Shown: positions 23,601-38,600 of the stretch, in pieces
Layout of the letters: every line of letters begins with the position of its first letter
How positions within the stretch are numbered: position 1 is the stretch's first letter
DNA from: Incurvaria masculella
Lineage: Eukaryota; Arthropoda; Insecta; Lepidoptera; Incurvariidae
Direction of reading: 5' to 3'
DNA: 64,000 bases
NCBI GenBank assembly: GCA_946894095.1
Contig: OX335649.1
Span: forward strand, 12,356,001-12,420,000
Translations under genes and position numbers: made by a program
The notes under the pieces: generated by a model
What the model was told of the DNA's origin: nothing
Databases searched by the model: none
What the model saw: the letters and a program-made list of their open reading frames with translations, nothing else

Positions 23601-26600
23601 TTCAATTAAAGTTTATAGTAAGAAAAAACAGTACCTGATTGACCTGACCTGAAAAAAATTTTTTTTTTACTGTATTTGTGCCGTGATGAAGGTTTTTGAA
23701 GCAAGTATGTTCAGTTCTGGAAACCATCTGTCGACGCCTAGTGTCATTAGATCAGCACCAGATAGATGATATCAATCAGATTGGTGGTCGCCAATGATTT
23801 CAGAGTTGTGTAGGTAGAATATACTGGGGAAGTCTTGGGGTGAAAAAACCTTACCTTTTGGCTTCGCCGTAGTTGGTTAAAAATAAGGAAGATGGAAGAA
23901 GAGACAATACCTATACACAATAACCAGTCATTAATATCATTAATAAACAATAAATAGTCAGATCCAATGTATGTGCTTCAAGAGTAATGAAAGAGGTTTC
24001 TTGTATCAGACATCGGGAAAGCAGCTCTCATCGGTCATCTCGCAAGAAGAGTAAGGACAGGAGCAGCCCGGCCAAACATGCTGCTGCGAAAATCGAGGAT
24101 ATAAAGCTTCCTGAACCTCCCCAGGGTGAGCACACATTTACAATTGTAACTGAATGATGAAGTATACATTTAGTCGAGGAATTGTGCCATGGCCACACAG
24201 CAGATACCTCCAGGCGGTGGGAGTCTGGACAATACTGCTCGTGCGGCCTTTGCTTTTGCCTGTGTTCGGCCTTTAATGTTTTCGGATCAGAACTAAAAGG
24301 CACCACATTGTCAAAGGAATTTGATGGTATATCAGGATCTTTGGCCTATGGACCGATATTGCAGCTTCAACCATCTTTTCACACAATGCGATGTTACCGA
24401 CCCTTCAGGGCTTAACCCTAACTTAGTAGGGAAAGGGAACCTTTTTTTATGTGACTGGACATGTTTATTCCGTTTTATTGTTTATTCATTACTCCATAGG
24501 CAGTACTGCACTCGGATTTGTCATATGTTATCATCACCTACGCTTTATGGGCACGGCTACATTCAACTGAATGGAATACATGGACAATCTTTCATTTCCG
24601 ATTCGACCATCTTTTCATCCAATGCGATAGTACCAACCTGGGTGGGCTTAACCCTACCACTTATGCCGGTTTTCACCACCTCCAGCTACAACAATCCCAA
24701 AGTTACTTTTGGTTACACCACGTAAATATCCAATGTAAACGAAAGTTAACTATCGGATTTCAGGTAGCTGGAGGTATTGAAATCAGGGGTTAGCAGGGGG
24801 GCCTACATTTTTACATGCATTAAACAGCTCGCATCCGTGCAAACTCAGAAAAAAAAGGGATTCATGAATGGGGTGGGGATTGAATCCATCACAATACAAT
24901 GACACCCCATAATTGGATAATATTATTGAGAATTTGTATGTGCAGAGAACGGCAACTCATCGCCGGGTGCAGCTGGCGAGAGCGAAATGGCAGCGGACGG
25001 AGAGGATGCGGGCGTGGTCGCAGCTGCGGGTGGCGGCGACGGTGGGAGCGGGGATGCGGAGGGTGAGGCGGCGCCGTTGCCGCCAGAGTCCGCACAATCC
25101 AACGACGCCGAGAAAACCAATGGGACTGAACGGAAGTCCGCTTCTGTTTCTCCAGCGAGGTGAGTACTGTGGACTGTTGACATTTTTTATTCTATTAAAT
25201 CGTTCATAGTTGAATGGTTGACAACTTCCATAAATATATCTTAGCAGGCTGTCCCCAAAGCCATGGATCAAGCGAAGTGAGGTTATAGGGGAGGGGGGTC
25301 ATCCCTGACTTTGACCAATTTTTTTTTAAATACTTGGTCCATCATAGAATATAGTTTTTGAACATAAATCTACATTATTTTGTGTTGAGCTTAGAAAAGA
25401 CTAATGAGTGTATGTCTAGCAAAAGTGTTTTACGAACGTTCTCTTCATATTTTTTCTCCATTCGGTGTATACATATTTTTTTAATGATGGTTCAATTACC
25501 CCTGACTCCGCACGAGTCGACCACTTTAGACCCCACCAAAGAAGATGATCACAGATAGCTGATGCTGAGCAACCGTATGAAGCACAATCAGCCGGGTTAA
25601 AATCTTCGAGTATTTGTTGCCAGAAAAAGTGGACTGTCGTACAGATTTTTAAATCTTCTTGGAATATAATGACAAGGATTGTAGAGATGTCCATCTTGCA
25701 CCCCACTTTTTCGGTTTTCGAGAAATTCATTCATTTTGCATGTTTATAGTAGAGTTGTTTTTTTAAACTGAAAATATTACACAAAAACATTAAAAATATT
25801 CTAATGTGAATGGAAAGTTCATGAAAACTCTTTTGTTGGAGCATTATTAAGCACAGCAAAAAAAATTATAATAATATGTAGATTTTTGTTTAATTTTTGT
25901 TTTCTATGACAGGGCAGGCTGTTTAAGGCGCTAGGACTATCCAACTACTCGCGCCATACAAATGCACTTTTTAACAAATGTAATAATATGTAGTGAAACG
26001 CTTCAGCAAATCCAAATAGAACTCCAGACTGATAATGGATTGTTAATATTTTTTTATTCCATCATTTATTTAAATAATAATAAAAATAAAAAAAGTTGAT
26101 TTTTCTCATTAGAAATCTGAAAGTCGTTCGATTTCTAGATATAAGCAAAAACAGCATATATGCATAAACAAAAAATTCCATTTGCTTTTAGATTTCTACA
26201 TTTAGTCAAAAAAGTTCGGAAATGGACACCGTTTCCGCAATGTATTTTGTATAGAAAAAGGAAACATACATTAACGAAAATCATTCTATTCCTAGACAAG
26301 GAATCTTATATTGTAAGGATGACACTTATAATCGTCAGACTTAGTTAGTTTACTTGGGGTGCCTCGTCTAACTTTGCGATTTGGCTAGTACCAGGCCCTT
26401 AACAAAGAAATTGTAAAGATTGGAATCAGTTATAAATATCTGTAGTAAATCACTGTTGGTTTGATAAATAATTTTATGGGACATCTGTATTGGAAAATTG
26501 TGATTAGCTAGGAAAAAACTTAGTTTTGCCTCGTTACTTTGATTAATTAGTGGAAATTTATTTTGTAGGTCAGATAAGAATGCAGTGGAGGAGAAAGATG

Positions 26601-29600
26601 AGAAGCCGAAGGATAAAAAGGAGAATGACAAAGAGGCCCCACCAGCAAAGCGGGTCTCCCGTTCTAGATCGTCTTCTGCATCCTCTCGTGAGTATTTACA
26701 TGTCACTGAATCGGCCATTGATTAAGGAGGAATCATTAGGTTTAACTAAAAATATATAATCATTCAAGATTAATCTATCTTGACTGTGCTGAATTCACTT
26801 ACTGTGTCTGTGTGCAGGTGCAAGTGCGAAAAAATCACGATCATCTCACAAGAAGCGCCACTATCGCTCCAACCGCGACTCGTCCAACAGCGTGAGTCCG
26901 CGCAGGAGCTCAAGGCGTGACCGGTAACAATGCTTGCATTATCTGTTTAAATACTTCTTGTATTGATTGTCTCTCTGCGCCTGCAGCAAATTTGGAACCA
27001 GTTTGCATTATCAGTATCGGTTGCAATCTTTAATTGGGTTAAAGCCCGATATTGGTTAAATTCGGAAATTATTTTTTTCCTTAAAGTTTTTTAGATTTCT
27101 GCACTTATATCCATGTTGAGTGCACTTATTAAGAGTTTTATGTCAAGAAAAAAAATCGAACTTTAAAAGCACTTTAGAACTTTTTTAAATTTTTTGTATG
27201 AAAAAATTCGAAAAATTAATTGGTTAAGGTTTTTTTTGTCCTACCATAATCTCTAAATTAGTGCCCTCGACACAGGTATATCTTGAAAATTATAGTTTCC
27301 TTCAAGGAAAAAATATATCGGACTTTAACCAACATCGGGCTTTAACCGTAACATATACATGTGTATCTGAAGATCATACCATATAATTGCACCATTGAGC
27401 TTGCTGGATTTTTTTTATGTTGCTGGTCATGGATGGACCTTCATTTTAGTTGTTTAAAAGTTATGTAGTTAAACCACACTAAGTTGCGTCATAAACTGAT
27501 AGCTACACCCCAGCACATATATCTATACCCACTGTCATGATATTAGCCCAACAACCACATGCGGACTAGTTGCCATGCCATGATCTTCCTTGTATTGCAT
27601 GGATACATTGAACTGTATGGAAAACTTTGTAATTGCCATTCCGACCATTGTTAACTCAATGTGATGATTCAACCCTGGCAGGATAAACCCTACCGCCTAG
27701 AGCAAGAAAGAAATCCTTAATATTTAGCAGTGAGCCATCCAAAGCCCATGCTTCAAATTGGTCTCAGTGTCGCAACAGAGTTTTGGCAAAGCATTATGTT
27801 CGTACTTGATTTGTTACTATGGGCACCATCTTCAATTCCATTGCAGGAAAAAGATATACACCTAAATAGGTTTTGTAGAAAAGGACCATAGGTAGTCATA
27901 AAACTGTTATTGTTAACAATACATTTATTATTATTATTATGTTATTTATATCACTAGCAGCTTGAAGCTGATGCGTGAATTTCATTTTTCCCGGAGTGCA
28001 CTTGTATATTTTTTAAACTCTTAATTGGTATTATTAATATTACTTATCATTCAAATTATATATTTATATTGATTATTATTATATATTTATATTGATTTTA
28101 TTTATTGATTATTGATTGCTTATTATTATTATTGATTATTTGTTTTTTTTTATTGCCTTTAAATGTTTGTCTAGTCGGTTTTTAAATCCATTTACAGTTT
28201 CAGCACTAATGACCTCCTCCGGCAGCTTGTTCCAAGAGTCTACAACTCTGTTGACCAAGAAGTTTTTCCTAAATACAATAAATGAATACTTTAAAAAAAG
28301 TGTTGCCTTCGGCGCAAGTGTGGTTTGCAACACTTTCCATCCCTCTCACATCTCTCTGACGCCTGCCCATATAGCATTGTTTGCCGCTCGTGGTCTAAGG
28401 GTCTCATGCGATAGGTCTAGGTTCAAATCCTCGCCCCGGTCATGCACCACTTTCTTTTTCTTTCTGAGTTGGATAAGTGAATTTCGTTATGAATGCGAGC
28501 TGTTCCATGGTTCGGAAACCATGTGAAACTGTAGGTCCGCTTCCCCTGCGTTTCCCCTGGGGTTAAGCCCGTCCGACCACCACATTGGATGAACCTGGTT
28601 GAAGTGGCAGTTCAATGTAGCCATGCTCATAAAGGGAAGGCCCTGGCATGGCATCGAATACCTTCGGGAAAGTGGTATATTGGGCTAATATCATAATGGC
28701 AGGTGTGTGGTATGATATACATGGTTTAGCAGAATGCAACATCCAATACTACTGGTCAATAATATTGCTCGTGTCTAATAGGTGATACTTTCATCGTCAA
28801 GACTCACAGTACGAAGTTGTGTAGATACTATTTCAATAAGATGGTGTCTAGGGTGCGGCAACCTCATAATATTTAATCCAACAGTTCTTCTAAACAATAT
28901 TATGATTGATATGTATTGAATGGTGAATAAAAACATGTTGAACTGATAACAGCTATTACATTTTTTATTTATTTATGCACTTGGAATTAAAAATAGCATA
29001 AGGTGTCAAATAGCATTACTTTGCAGGGTTTTCCGTTGATTCTAAACAAATGAGTGTATTTATGCGAGGCGCAAAACAAAAGCAAAATTACCCCATTAAT
29101 TCTTCACAAAATGAGTTTATAACTTTATATTTATTTAAAGTACACTTATTTACAAAGTGATGTAATCTTTGTTGGAGGGTGAGCCCAGACTTCACAGATT
29201 TTTGGCCATAGTCCTTTGGGCTCATTTGAATCATGTTCAGTTTATCAAAATCAAAGAAGTACACAAAACAGGAATTCTAAATTCAGCGTTTTAATTACTA
29301 CTTTTAACATTTTGTGCGTGAGCAAACATCACACCCAAAATGTACTGATATTAAGGACTGTGATATGTATGTATGTATAATCGACCATGAAGCAAGGACA
29401 CATTAATTAAAAAAGAACCCAGTTGAAATAACTACTTTACTAACGTAATGCAAGGCTGGACCCAAACCAGCAAAACATACCAACGCAAATTGTGTGTACC
29501 AATTTCGTCACCTGCTGTATACCCATAATTTGGAATTCTCCTACAGTCCCTCCTCCTGTAATCAATGCCTTCTACTAATACAGTGTTTAAGAATATACCG

Positions 29601-32600
29601 GATAAAGTGACGTACCTGTTTAGTACGAAAAAGTATATGTACTGATATTATTTTACCAAACAGGAGCAAGTCGCGTCGTCGCAGTAGCAGGCGTCGGTCA
29701 ATAGAGCGCCGCGAGCGCGAGCGGGAGAAGGAGCGGGAGAGGGAGAGGGAGCGCGAGCGGCGCCGACGACGCGAGCGTGACCGCCGCGAAAGGTGCGCCA
29801 CATTTATTTATTTACTGGTTGCAGTAGCGGACTCCGCTCAAAACACTATTTATATTTTCGGGGTAAAAAGTAGTCTATGCGACCCATGAATTCTAGGCCT
29901 CTATCGAAAAAAATATGGCAATACGTAGTTCCATTGCTGCTTTATAAGAGGACAAACCATCCAACACACTTTCACTTTTTTAATATGAGTATTATTTATA
30001 AGTTTAAGACAGGCAGCATATGAGGATGCTTCAAAGTCAGCCATATTCAGAGTGGGCAGACTAACTTTTATATGCCGGACTTGTATTTTATTTTTGTATG
30101 GTTAGTCCGGTGCTAATCTCGTGCTACATAAGTTTTGACCGGGGGGTCCATTCAGAGTAAGAGTGAGTTCGAATTCGCCACTAAATATCAACTCACTTTT
30201 TTAAATAGTTACTGTTTCCACACTTCTAGAACATCATTACAGTTAGGTAAAAATCTGGTAGTCCCGTAAATACGTTGGAAGTATAAATAACGGTTCCGTT
30301 ATTTAAATAATAATATATTTCCCAGCTATTTTTAGGTTAACTCACTCCCGAACTCGAACTCACTCTTGCTCTGAATGGACCCCCGGTTCTCTCTGAATAC
30401 GGCTGTTAGTTGTTAAGTGGTTTGTTTTTTCTTTTGATATTATTTGATACAGTCTATCTTTTAATTGATTGGTGGTCAACGCATTAATCACAGCCTCTGG
30501 AAGTTTTTTCCATGCCTCCACTACTTCGTTGGATATATAGTTACAGTTATAGATACATTTAAAACTAGTTTGTTCATTATTCACTCCTTTCCTTTTCCTA
30601 TGCTCCTTATCGCGGTGATGGGAGCTACACGGTAGAAGCATCTGAGTGACACTTTTGCGGCTGAAGACACGTCAACCCATATTACTTTATGGCTGAAACG
30701 ATATAACCACAGGCTTAGAATGTAAAGACATACAAAGTCAACAGATGGATAATAACAAAATCGTTTCATCTAAAATGAACTGACATATTTTTTTTATTTA
30801 AAAATATTTCTAAATTGCTATGTAGCGTCACAACAATGATCTGAAGTTGTTTTAAGTTTTACTTTGAAATATTGAGCAAATATTAAGAAATTCGATCGAC
30901 AAAGAATCAGTGGACCCTTTATTTACCATAAAGAAAGGGTTTTTGTCCAGGTTTTTTTACTCCCATTCACTTAACAATCTGTGAATGTTTTGAATTTCTT
31001 TAAGGAAAACTAGAGGAATCATTAAGATTTACCAAAAAACCATGAGCGCAACTCTGTTATTGATAAAGATTTCAAACTATTTCCATCTCTCTCTAACTAG
31101 CGGTAGTGGTACTCGAGTTGACATCTCACCTCTTTGTGCGTCGAGCTCAGCGTGCTATGCTAGCTCTATGGATAAAAACGTTATCAGTCTCTTTATTCGC
31201 TTTTCTTTTTCATCGCTTGTCTCTTTCTTTGTGAATAAAATGACAGGTATTAGTGTGAACCTTCCGTCCGTAATGCAACACAATGCGTTGGGACTGAAAT
31301 GCAAACAAAGCACTCTAAAACAGTGTGCATCCATTTTGTTAAACTAAGCGTCTACTGCTTTGTGACATGTTATTTATCCCATCCGACTATAAAGTGTTTC
31401 GTGAGGTAGTACATAATGTAACAAAAGGAACTTTGATCCTACCCGGTGTCCCAATACACCTCTAGTATTCAGTGGCGTGCACAGATTTTTTGGGTAGGGT
31501 AGGCAGCTAGTTAAAAAAAAATGAGTACAAAAAACATGTATACAAAAAATGGGTGAACTTACAAACCAACTGGATATACCGGAATTCTGACTTTTTTATT
31601 AACAAACTTGAAGAGACAATTGTAGTTTTTTCTTGTCTACATCGGGCATCCAGTAGCTGAATTAATATTAAAAGACATGTCATGTCAAATTAATGGATAC
31701 CCAAAGTGGCTTTGAAAAAAGTCTTAAAAAATTAACTGTTTAAACTTAGTTTCGATTCAATTTACCTTGAAAAACGTGTGAAAAGCTATGCTGCATTCTA
31801 AATGTTTTTCTGACTGATCATGTTTGTTCGCGGCGTGAACGAAATTATTCAAATCTACATACCCAGTAACATTCCATACAATTTTTGTGTTTAAAAATAA
31901 AATGCAATTAAAACAAAACAGTCTCGCGGTGCCCTTACAGCCGGCTAACCATGAGAATGATACATAGTTACTTCTATTAAATTGACGCGTGATGTTACCT
32001 TTCTTTTGAGTAAGTAGAATATCATCTGTTGGACGGCCGGTCAAAATAATTTTAGACTTATCACTATACGAAAACGTCGAAAATGAATACTGTATTAGTT
32101 TTTTTAAACAAATATTAGAGCCCTCACACGACAACCCATCCATTTTCGCGAAACTGATAACATTTGTACATTTATAAAATTGAATAATAACCTAACACAG
32201 CACACACAAAACATTTTCAAGCTAATTTACATTCATCTAATAGATTTGATCATGTTGCCGCCGACCGGCTCGTAATGAAAATTTCGCAGAGATCAATTTC
32301 ACTTTCACATTTCACAAACAATAATCCTTTTTATCGCACTAAAAATACAAAAAAATAATACAATTTATATCTAAAATTATTGGAAACTCACATCATTTTC
32401 AATCTATTCTAAATTCAACTCGAAATTATTAGATATAGGCGATTTTATAATGTCATTGACCACTTGCAGTACCCGAACAGTACTTTTCATGCTACTGCCC
32501 AGACAAACCTAAAGGCTTGTTTTGTCTTTAGATTAGGCACAGACTCAGAGTAATTAGGGCACAGACAATGAATGTGTCTCTTTTTACGTAAGTCAAATAA

Positions 32601-35600
32601 ATGAGCGAGCGCACACGATAGCAGTGCGTTTCGTGTCGCACAAGGGTCGAAAACAAATTGCAATAGGCAGTGCCTTTCTGTGAGTATTTTTGCTGTAAAT
32701 ATGTGCGTTAAGCGCCTAGGTGTCAGGTACACCTATGCGCTTTTCTGTAGTAGTATAGAGCGAAAATTAAATTAGTGTGCGTAACTTAGAGGCACTGGCT
32801 ATGCGTGCCTTTCCATCCATTTGTTTGAAAGAATTTCTTACTTTATACTTTCATAAGCTCATAGCATCTTTTACGAGAATAATACGAAGAAGCCATATTT
32901 CTTGCCAGAGATCCAAAATTTTGCTCAAAATAGCTTTATTTGATCGAACTTGATGTCTGATGACCATTGGCATTGTAAAATTGTGTTTGGTTTCTAAGTT
33001 ATAAGGTCCGAAAGTTCGAATTTTTCGCGCGTTTTATACAATAACTTTGGAGGTGGATTTCGCAATGATAAAGTAATAAAATCGTAAAAAGATTAGTCAT
33101 CAGACATAGCTTATTTAATCAAGATTTATGATCTATTTGGTTTTTGTTAGATTTTTGACTACAGCGGTCGTGGTTTACTTTTAGCTATAAGTCGTTTTGA
33201 AATTAAAATTTTCGTTAATCTTACCAAATCATACACTGTGCACATTGTCTTTTTTGTGGAAATGTTGCATTTTCCTCATCACGGAGCCTGTCGTATTCTT
33301 TGAAACAGAGGAGGTCCCAGAGCGCAACAGCACGGTTTTGTACCGTGCCCGCGAATGAGTTGGGCCCGCCGGGTTGGGCCACCTTAAGGGCACGCCACTG
33401 CTAGTATTTAAGAAAAATAATCGGATTAATAGGATTAATTAGCCGCATATGAAGTTATTTTATGCATATAAAATTATATTTAACTTTGGGACGAAAGTTC
33501 TACCACTCCGAAGGACCTACATGAACTGCCTACGGCGATTGTAGCATGTCTTTTAATATTACAATTGTTTTAAGTAATCACGTGTCGCACAGGTCACGAG
33601 AGCGACGCTCGCTGGAGAGACGTCGCCGCAGCCCACGATCACGTTCGCGACGGCGTTCTAGCATCAGGTATTGGCATATTCTACAATGATCTTTTTAATA
33701 TTATAGTATTATATATATTATAACCTGCTGAGAACCAAGTTGTTCCCTGAAGAATGAATTATCCTCTACTTAAAGGACCAACAGATAAACCCACAAAGTA
33801 AAATAAAAAAATAATAAATAAATAGTAGTGCTCAAGACGATAACTAATCAAATAACTACAATATATATTAGAAAAGTTATTTGATCAAAGATTCGCCTCT
33901 TTAGTTGCCGGGTGCCGCATTATTCAATGTCTGAGTAGTCAGTCTGAGTTCTCACCTAAATTGGCATTTACGGCAAACCGATCGACTGGCGTTTTCCATA
34001 AAAACGTCAAACTCCATACAAGTTTTTACTAGATATTCTTTGGTTTTACTTCTTCAAGCTGTCAAAGTTAAACTCGGACTTCCGATTTGTATGAAAACGC
34101 GGAGTGTATGTAAACGGCAGCGTCGACGTATTTACGGCAAAGTTGAGTAAGTTGTCAAATGAAACTCGGACTCGCAAATGTTAGTTTGCTTAACGCCCAC
34201 TGCGCGCGCTCTTAAATTTCTCCATACATTTGAAAACGCCAGTCGATCGGGTTGGCGTAAACGTCAAATTAGGTGAAAACTGGGACTTCGGGTACTGATG
34301 TCAAATCGCACATCTTTTTTAGGAGGAGCGTAAGCCGCGATCGACGCCGCTCGCGCTCCCGCCGCCGCAGCCCGCGCCGCTCGCGCGACCGCCGCTCCCG
34401 CGACCGCAAGTCTCGCGAGCGCAAATCGCGCGAGCGACGCTCCAAGGAGAGGCGCTCCCGCGAGCGGAAGTCGTTGGAGAGGCGCTCCCGCGACCACCGC
34501 TCGAGGGACCGGCGCTCCCGAGACAAGTCCAGGTTAAAAAAAAACTTTTCTTATCAATTCAAACATACAGGGTGTCGGAACGGACAAAAACAATTCTCAT
34601 AACTGCAAGTTTTGGGCAAAAAAGTGAGAACACGAAACGGGTGTTATGAGTTTGCAAACCAAACACAAACACAACGCACGCGTTTTCCAATTATTTAAAT
34701 CATCACAAATGTACACAAAGACCGCAAGTCTTGCGAGAGCGTAAATCGCGCGAGCGACGCTCCAAGGAGAGGCGCTCCCGCGAGCGAAAGTCGTTGGAGA
34801 GGCGCTCCCGCGACCACCGCTCGAGGGACCGGCGCTCCCATGACAACTCCAGGTTAAAATATAAACACATACTTTTCTTTTCAAGTCAAACATACAGGGT
34901 GTCGGAACGGACAAAAACAATTCTCAAAACTGCAAGTTTTGGGCAAAAAAGTGAGAACACGAAACGGGTGTTATGAGTTTGCAAACCAAACACAAACATA
35001 ACGCACACATTTTCCAATTATATAAATCATCACAAATGTACACAAAACTATAAATCTCGCACATACACATCAAACACACGACACACGAACAAAATCATTT
35101 GATATTTACAAAAAATCACACAAGACACCTTGGACAACGATAAAAAAAAATTTAGGACCACATATATGTATATAACAAAATCAGTAAAAGTCTAAATACA
35201 CAAAATCCTTGTAAACACTCTTTTAGAAATCCATGCACACATGCTTCAATAATATAATCTACAACCAAATTGAATATTTGATTGTTATAAATGAGTAATT
35301 GTTCTAATTGGAACTAAATCATTTCAAACAATTCAGATTAAGCACCAATAACATTTTTCTGACCAATACGCCGGTTTAATGTGTAGCCTCTATTTCCTAT
35401 GAGCGAGCTAGTGTAGGAAAAATAATGTAAATAATTTAAATGTTTTTCTCAATAAACAATATCTATTTTAAAAAAACCTAGTAGAATATGATTCCGCCGA
35501 AACAAGCTGTTAAGACCAAACAGAAACATAATGCACGCATTTACACAGAATAGGGCTTCAGCTCGTCAAAAGGTAGCTAAAACACATTGCCCAAGTACGA

Positions 35601-38600
35601 CATTATGCACCGGCAAATTGTTAGTTCGACATTATAATTGAGATTACTTTTTAATATTTCTGTTCAATGCAAATATCTGAGAAAGAAACTGACAAGAAAA
35701 GCTAGCTTTTTGACATGAAAATACTCATCCTATTAATAGTAGTAGTACACAATAAATAATACATAAACAGACTATACATATATACATAGGTAGGGTCGTA
35801 TGTACCTCCTTTTATAGTGTAGATAGGGGGGTTATACTTCGCTAACTTAAATTACTATCCTGAATGTGAAGCTAAGTTATAATTTTGATAGTTTATTATT
35901 TTAAGTTTTGAAATGGTTTCAGCAGAGACCGGCGATCGCGCGACCGCCGCTCAAAAGAGCGCAAATCTAGTGTGCGCCGATCCAAAGAAAGAAGTGCAGC
36001 GAGATCTGGTTCAAGGAGGAAAGGTATTAACAACACATTTTATTTTGCCTTTCAATTTTTTATTTTTTCCCCTGGATTAAATGGGGTAGTGTCTAATCGT
36101 ATTTACCATTTTTAACCGACTTCAAAAAAAGGAGGAGGTTATCAATTCGTCTGTATGTTTTTTTTTTTTGTTTTTTTTGTTTTTTTTTACATGAGCAATA
36201 TTAAATATATTACACTTGGAACCCTGATGCGGGCACTTTTCTTCACTATTAGTATTTGCATATTTGCTTTATATGTCTGAAAACGGCAATCGAGTAGATT
36301 TTCATCTTTATTCACTGTTTGCGCAAATATACAAATAGCAAACACATCTGCCTGCTTGTTTTTTGTAGCAAATCAAAGGATGCAAAAATGACAAATATTC
36401 CCTTTTGCCCTGCTTAGTTCAGTGCGAGCCGTAGAACAGTGCATAAAATCAAATTAAAAAAGATAAGAATTTGCCATAAGCACAATATGAGCCAATATGA
36501 CTAAATACATAAATTTTCGCAGCACCATATCTCCTGAAGATGGATCAGTTTAGATACAAAATCTGAATAAGTAGGTTTTTTTTTGGACATCGGAATTATA
36601 TTTGCACACACGACTAGGTCGCCCTCAGTGTGGAAGCTACCATAGTATTTATTATTTATTTATACACTAGCAGCTTTACATGCATTCTGTTTGATAATTT
36701 ATGAGTGCACTTGTATTTTTTTTTTGTTGTTTTGTTTTTTTTTGTATTGTCTATTCGGTTTTTGAATGAATTGACTGAGGGTAAGCTTATGATGTCCTCA
36801 GATAATTTATTCCAGGTGCTTATGAACCGGGATCTTTCATGCGTATTCATAAGTCTTTGCACGACTCAAATTCGTACAAAAAAAAATACTAAGAGTGGCT
36901 AGCCTAAATATACCGCCAGCCTAAATAGCGATATCGTTGGGATTAGTTGCAATTTAGTTTAATAACTAAACAAACCAATTTCAAATGAGCTTTACAAGTC
37001 TGAGTCATGAATATTAAGGTGCAGAACTTTTGCACTTTACTTTCATGGGCTGTTATGGTTGTTGATGCCAGAGATTTAGATCAATAGGTGAGTGGTTACC
37101 ATACAAGTCCAATCTCAAAACATGGCATGTACGAAATTTGTTTGAAACCCAATTCGTGGCACACCAACATCATTGCGTCAAGCTGTTGTGTTTTTGTATA
37201 AGAGCTGTACGTAAACTGTCTCGTACATGTATGAAAACTTTTGACGGATTTGGCGTTTTAAAGGCCGATCTATCGATTTAAATCTTTGGTTGACTCAATA
37301 AATTTTTCATTAGACTAAACATCTTACTGTCAATAAACCTTTGGCATTCTGAACTGTGTACAGGGTCAAATATAATTGTCCATACTTTCAACCTCACTCA
37401 CACTTATGCTAATGCTTAGTCAGACTTCATATCTGCCCCTATGTACAGTCAAATTTAAAAGTCCAGTAGCACATTCCAACGGGATTGCCACAAAGCGCTC
37501 GCATCGCGCGGAGGGGAGGAGGGGATCGCACCATTCGCGCGGGTTGCGGTAGGACGCCCCACCTCAGACTGGTCTGCGGGGAACAGGGCATGCCACATGT
37601 GCAAAATAAACCCGACTGTAGGGTGCTACTGGATTTATGTCATCAATACTATGTAAATTGTTTCACTGTAAGTTGAAGGGTTGACGTTAAATATCTGGTC
37701 TTGAGGTGGATCTAGTTCTCAATATGAAAGGGTTTAAATTACATATATAGAAGCTTAAATACTGTTGACTCTTGTAGAAAAATTCAAATCATTAGATATT
37801 AATTATTTAAAAACGATATGTGTGATTGTTATAGGGTCCGTGGAAAAAAGAGGAAGATCGTCTGAAAAAAGGTCAGTAACCAGACCCTCAGTCAAAGATA
37901 TAAGAGACTCCAGCTCAAGCCGGGATTCTTCAGTCGTGCGTGAGGTCACCGATATCCCCACCAAACCTGAAGCTGCAGCCAAGTCTTCTCCCACCCACTC
38001 CTCCGACGGAGAGAGCAAAAATCAGACTCGGGAGGACTTTGTGACTGTCCCCCCAACCAGAGAGTACTCCCGCAGCCTGTCCCGCACCCCATCCCCGTTC
38101 CTCAGAAAACATGAAATTGAACATAACAAGAAATCTGATAGGTCTGCTGATGAAACTTCGGGGGCCGAAAATAAAGAAGTTGTTCAAAAAACTGAGGAAA
38201 AGTCTAAAGAAAGCAATGGTAAACGCAAGGTGGACAAATCAGACTCTGACAGCGAAAGCACTGACAATGAGGCCAAGTTGAAGGCAAAATTGAAATCAAA
38301 ACGCAAGGAAAAGGCTCAACCAAAAAGGTCAAGGAAATCTAGAAAGGAGTCTACATCAAGTGACAGTGACTCTGAGGACTCCTCGTCCAGTGATTCAGAT
38401 GTAGATAAAAAGAAGCGTAGCAAAAAGACTACTAAAAAGAAAGTGGTAAAGAAACCTAAAAAAAAGCGATCACGTTCATCAAGCTCTGAAAATTCCAGTT
38501 CAGATGAAGACAAACAGAAAGTGGTTAAGCCTAAAATGAAGAACATTCCTGAGACCTCTGACACAGACAAGAAGTCTAAGAAAAGGGATTCCAGCTATGA

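Larger units (their letters stand above)
31470..33400 (-). mobile_element. Non-autonomous hAT element with 8-bp target duplication and nested MITE
   Basis: Starts CAGTGGCGTGCACAG and ends GGGCACGCCACTG (11-bp inverted tips CAGTGGCGTGC), flanked by CTAGTATT at 31462-31469 and 33401-33408. The interior has a minus frame with a TTF-type zinc-finger look and, near the right tip, a family 1 MITE (32885-33387). The catalytic part of the transposase is absent. It lies in the intron between SRRM1 exons 10 and 11. Confidence 0.92.

Noticed and set aside
28375..28450. True tRNA gene
   Set aside because: A and B boxes are present but the arms do not fold into a cloverleaf by eye, and the sequence runs into a dispersed body shared with other copies; treated as a SINE head.
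34264..34920. Minus-strand Arg/Ala-rich frames opposite SRRM1 exon 12 and its duplicate
   Set aside because: Shadows of RS codons.
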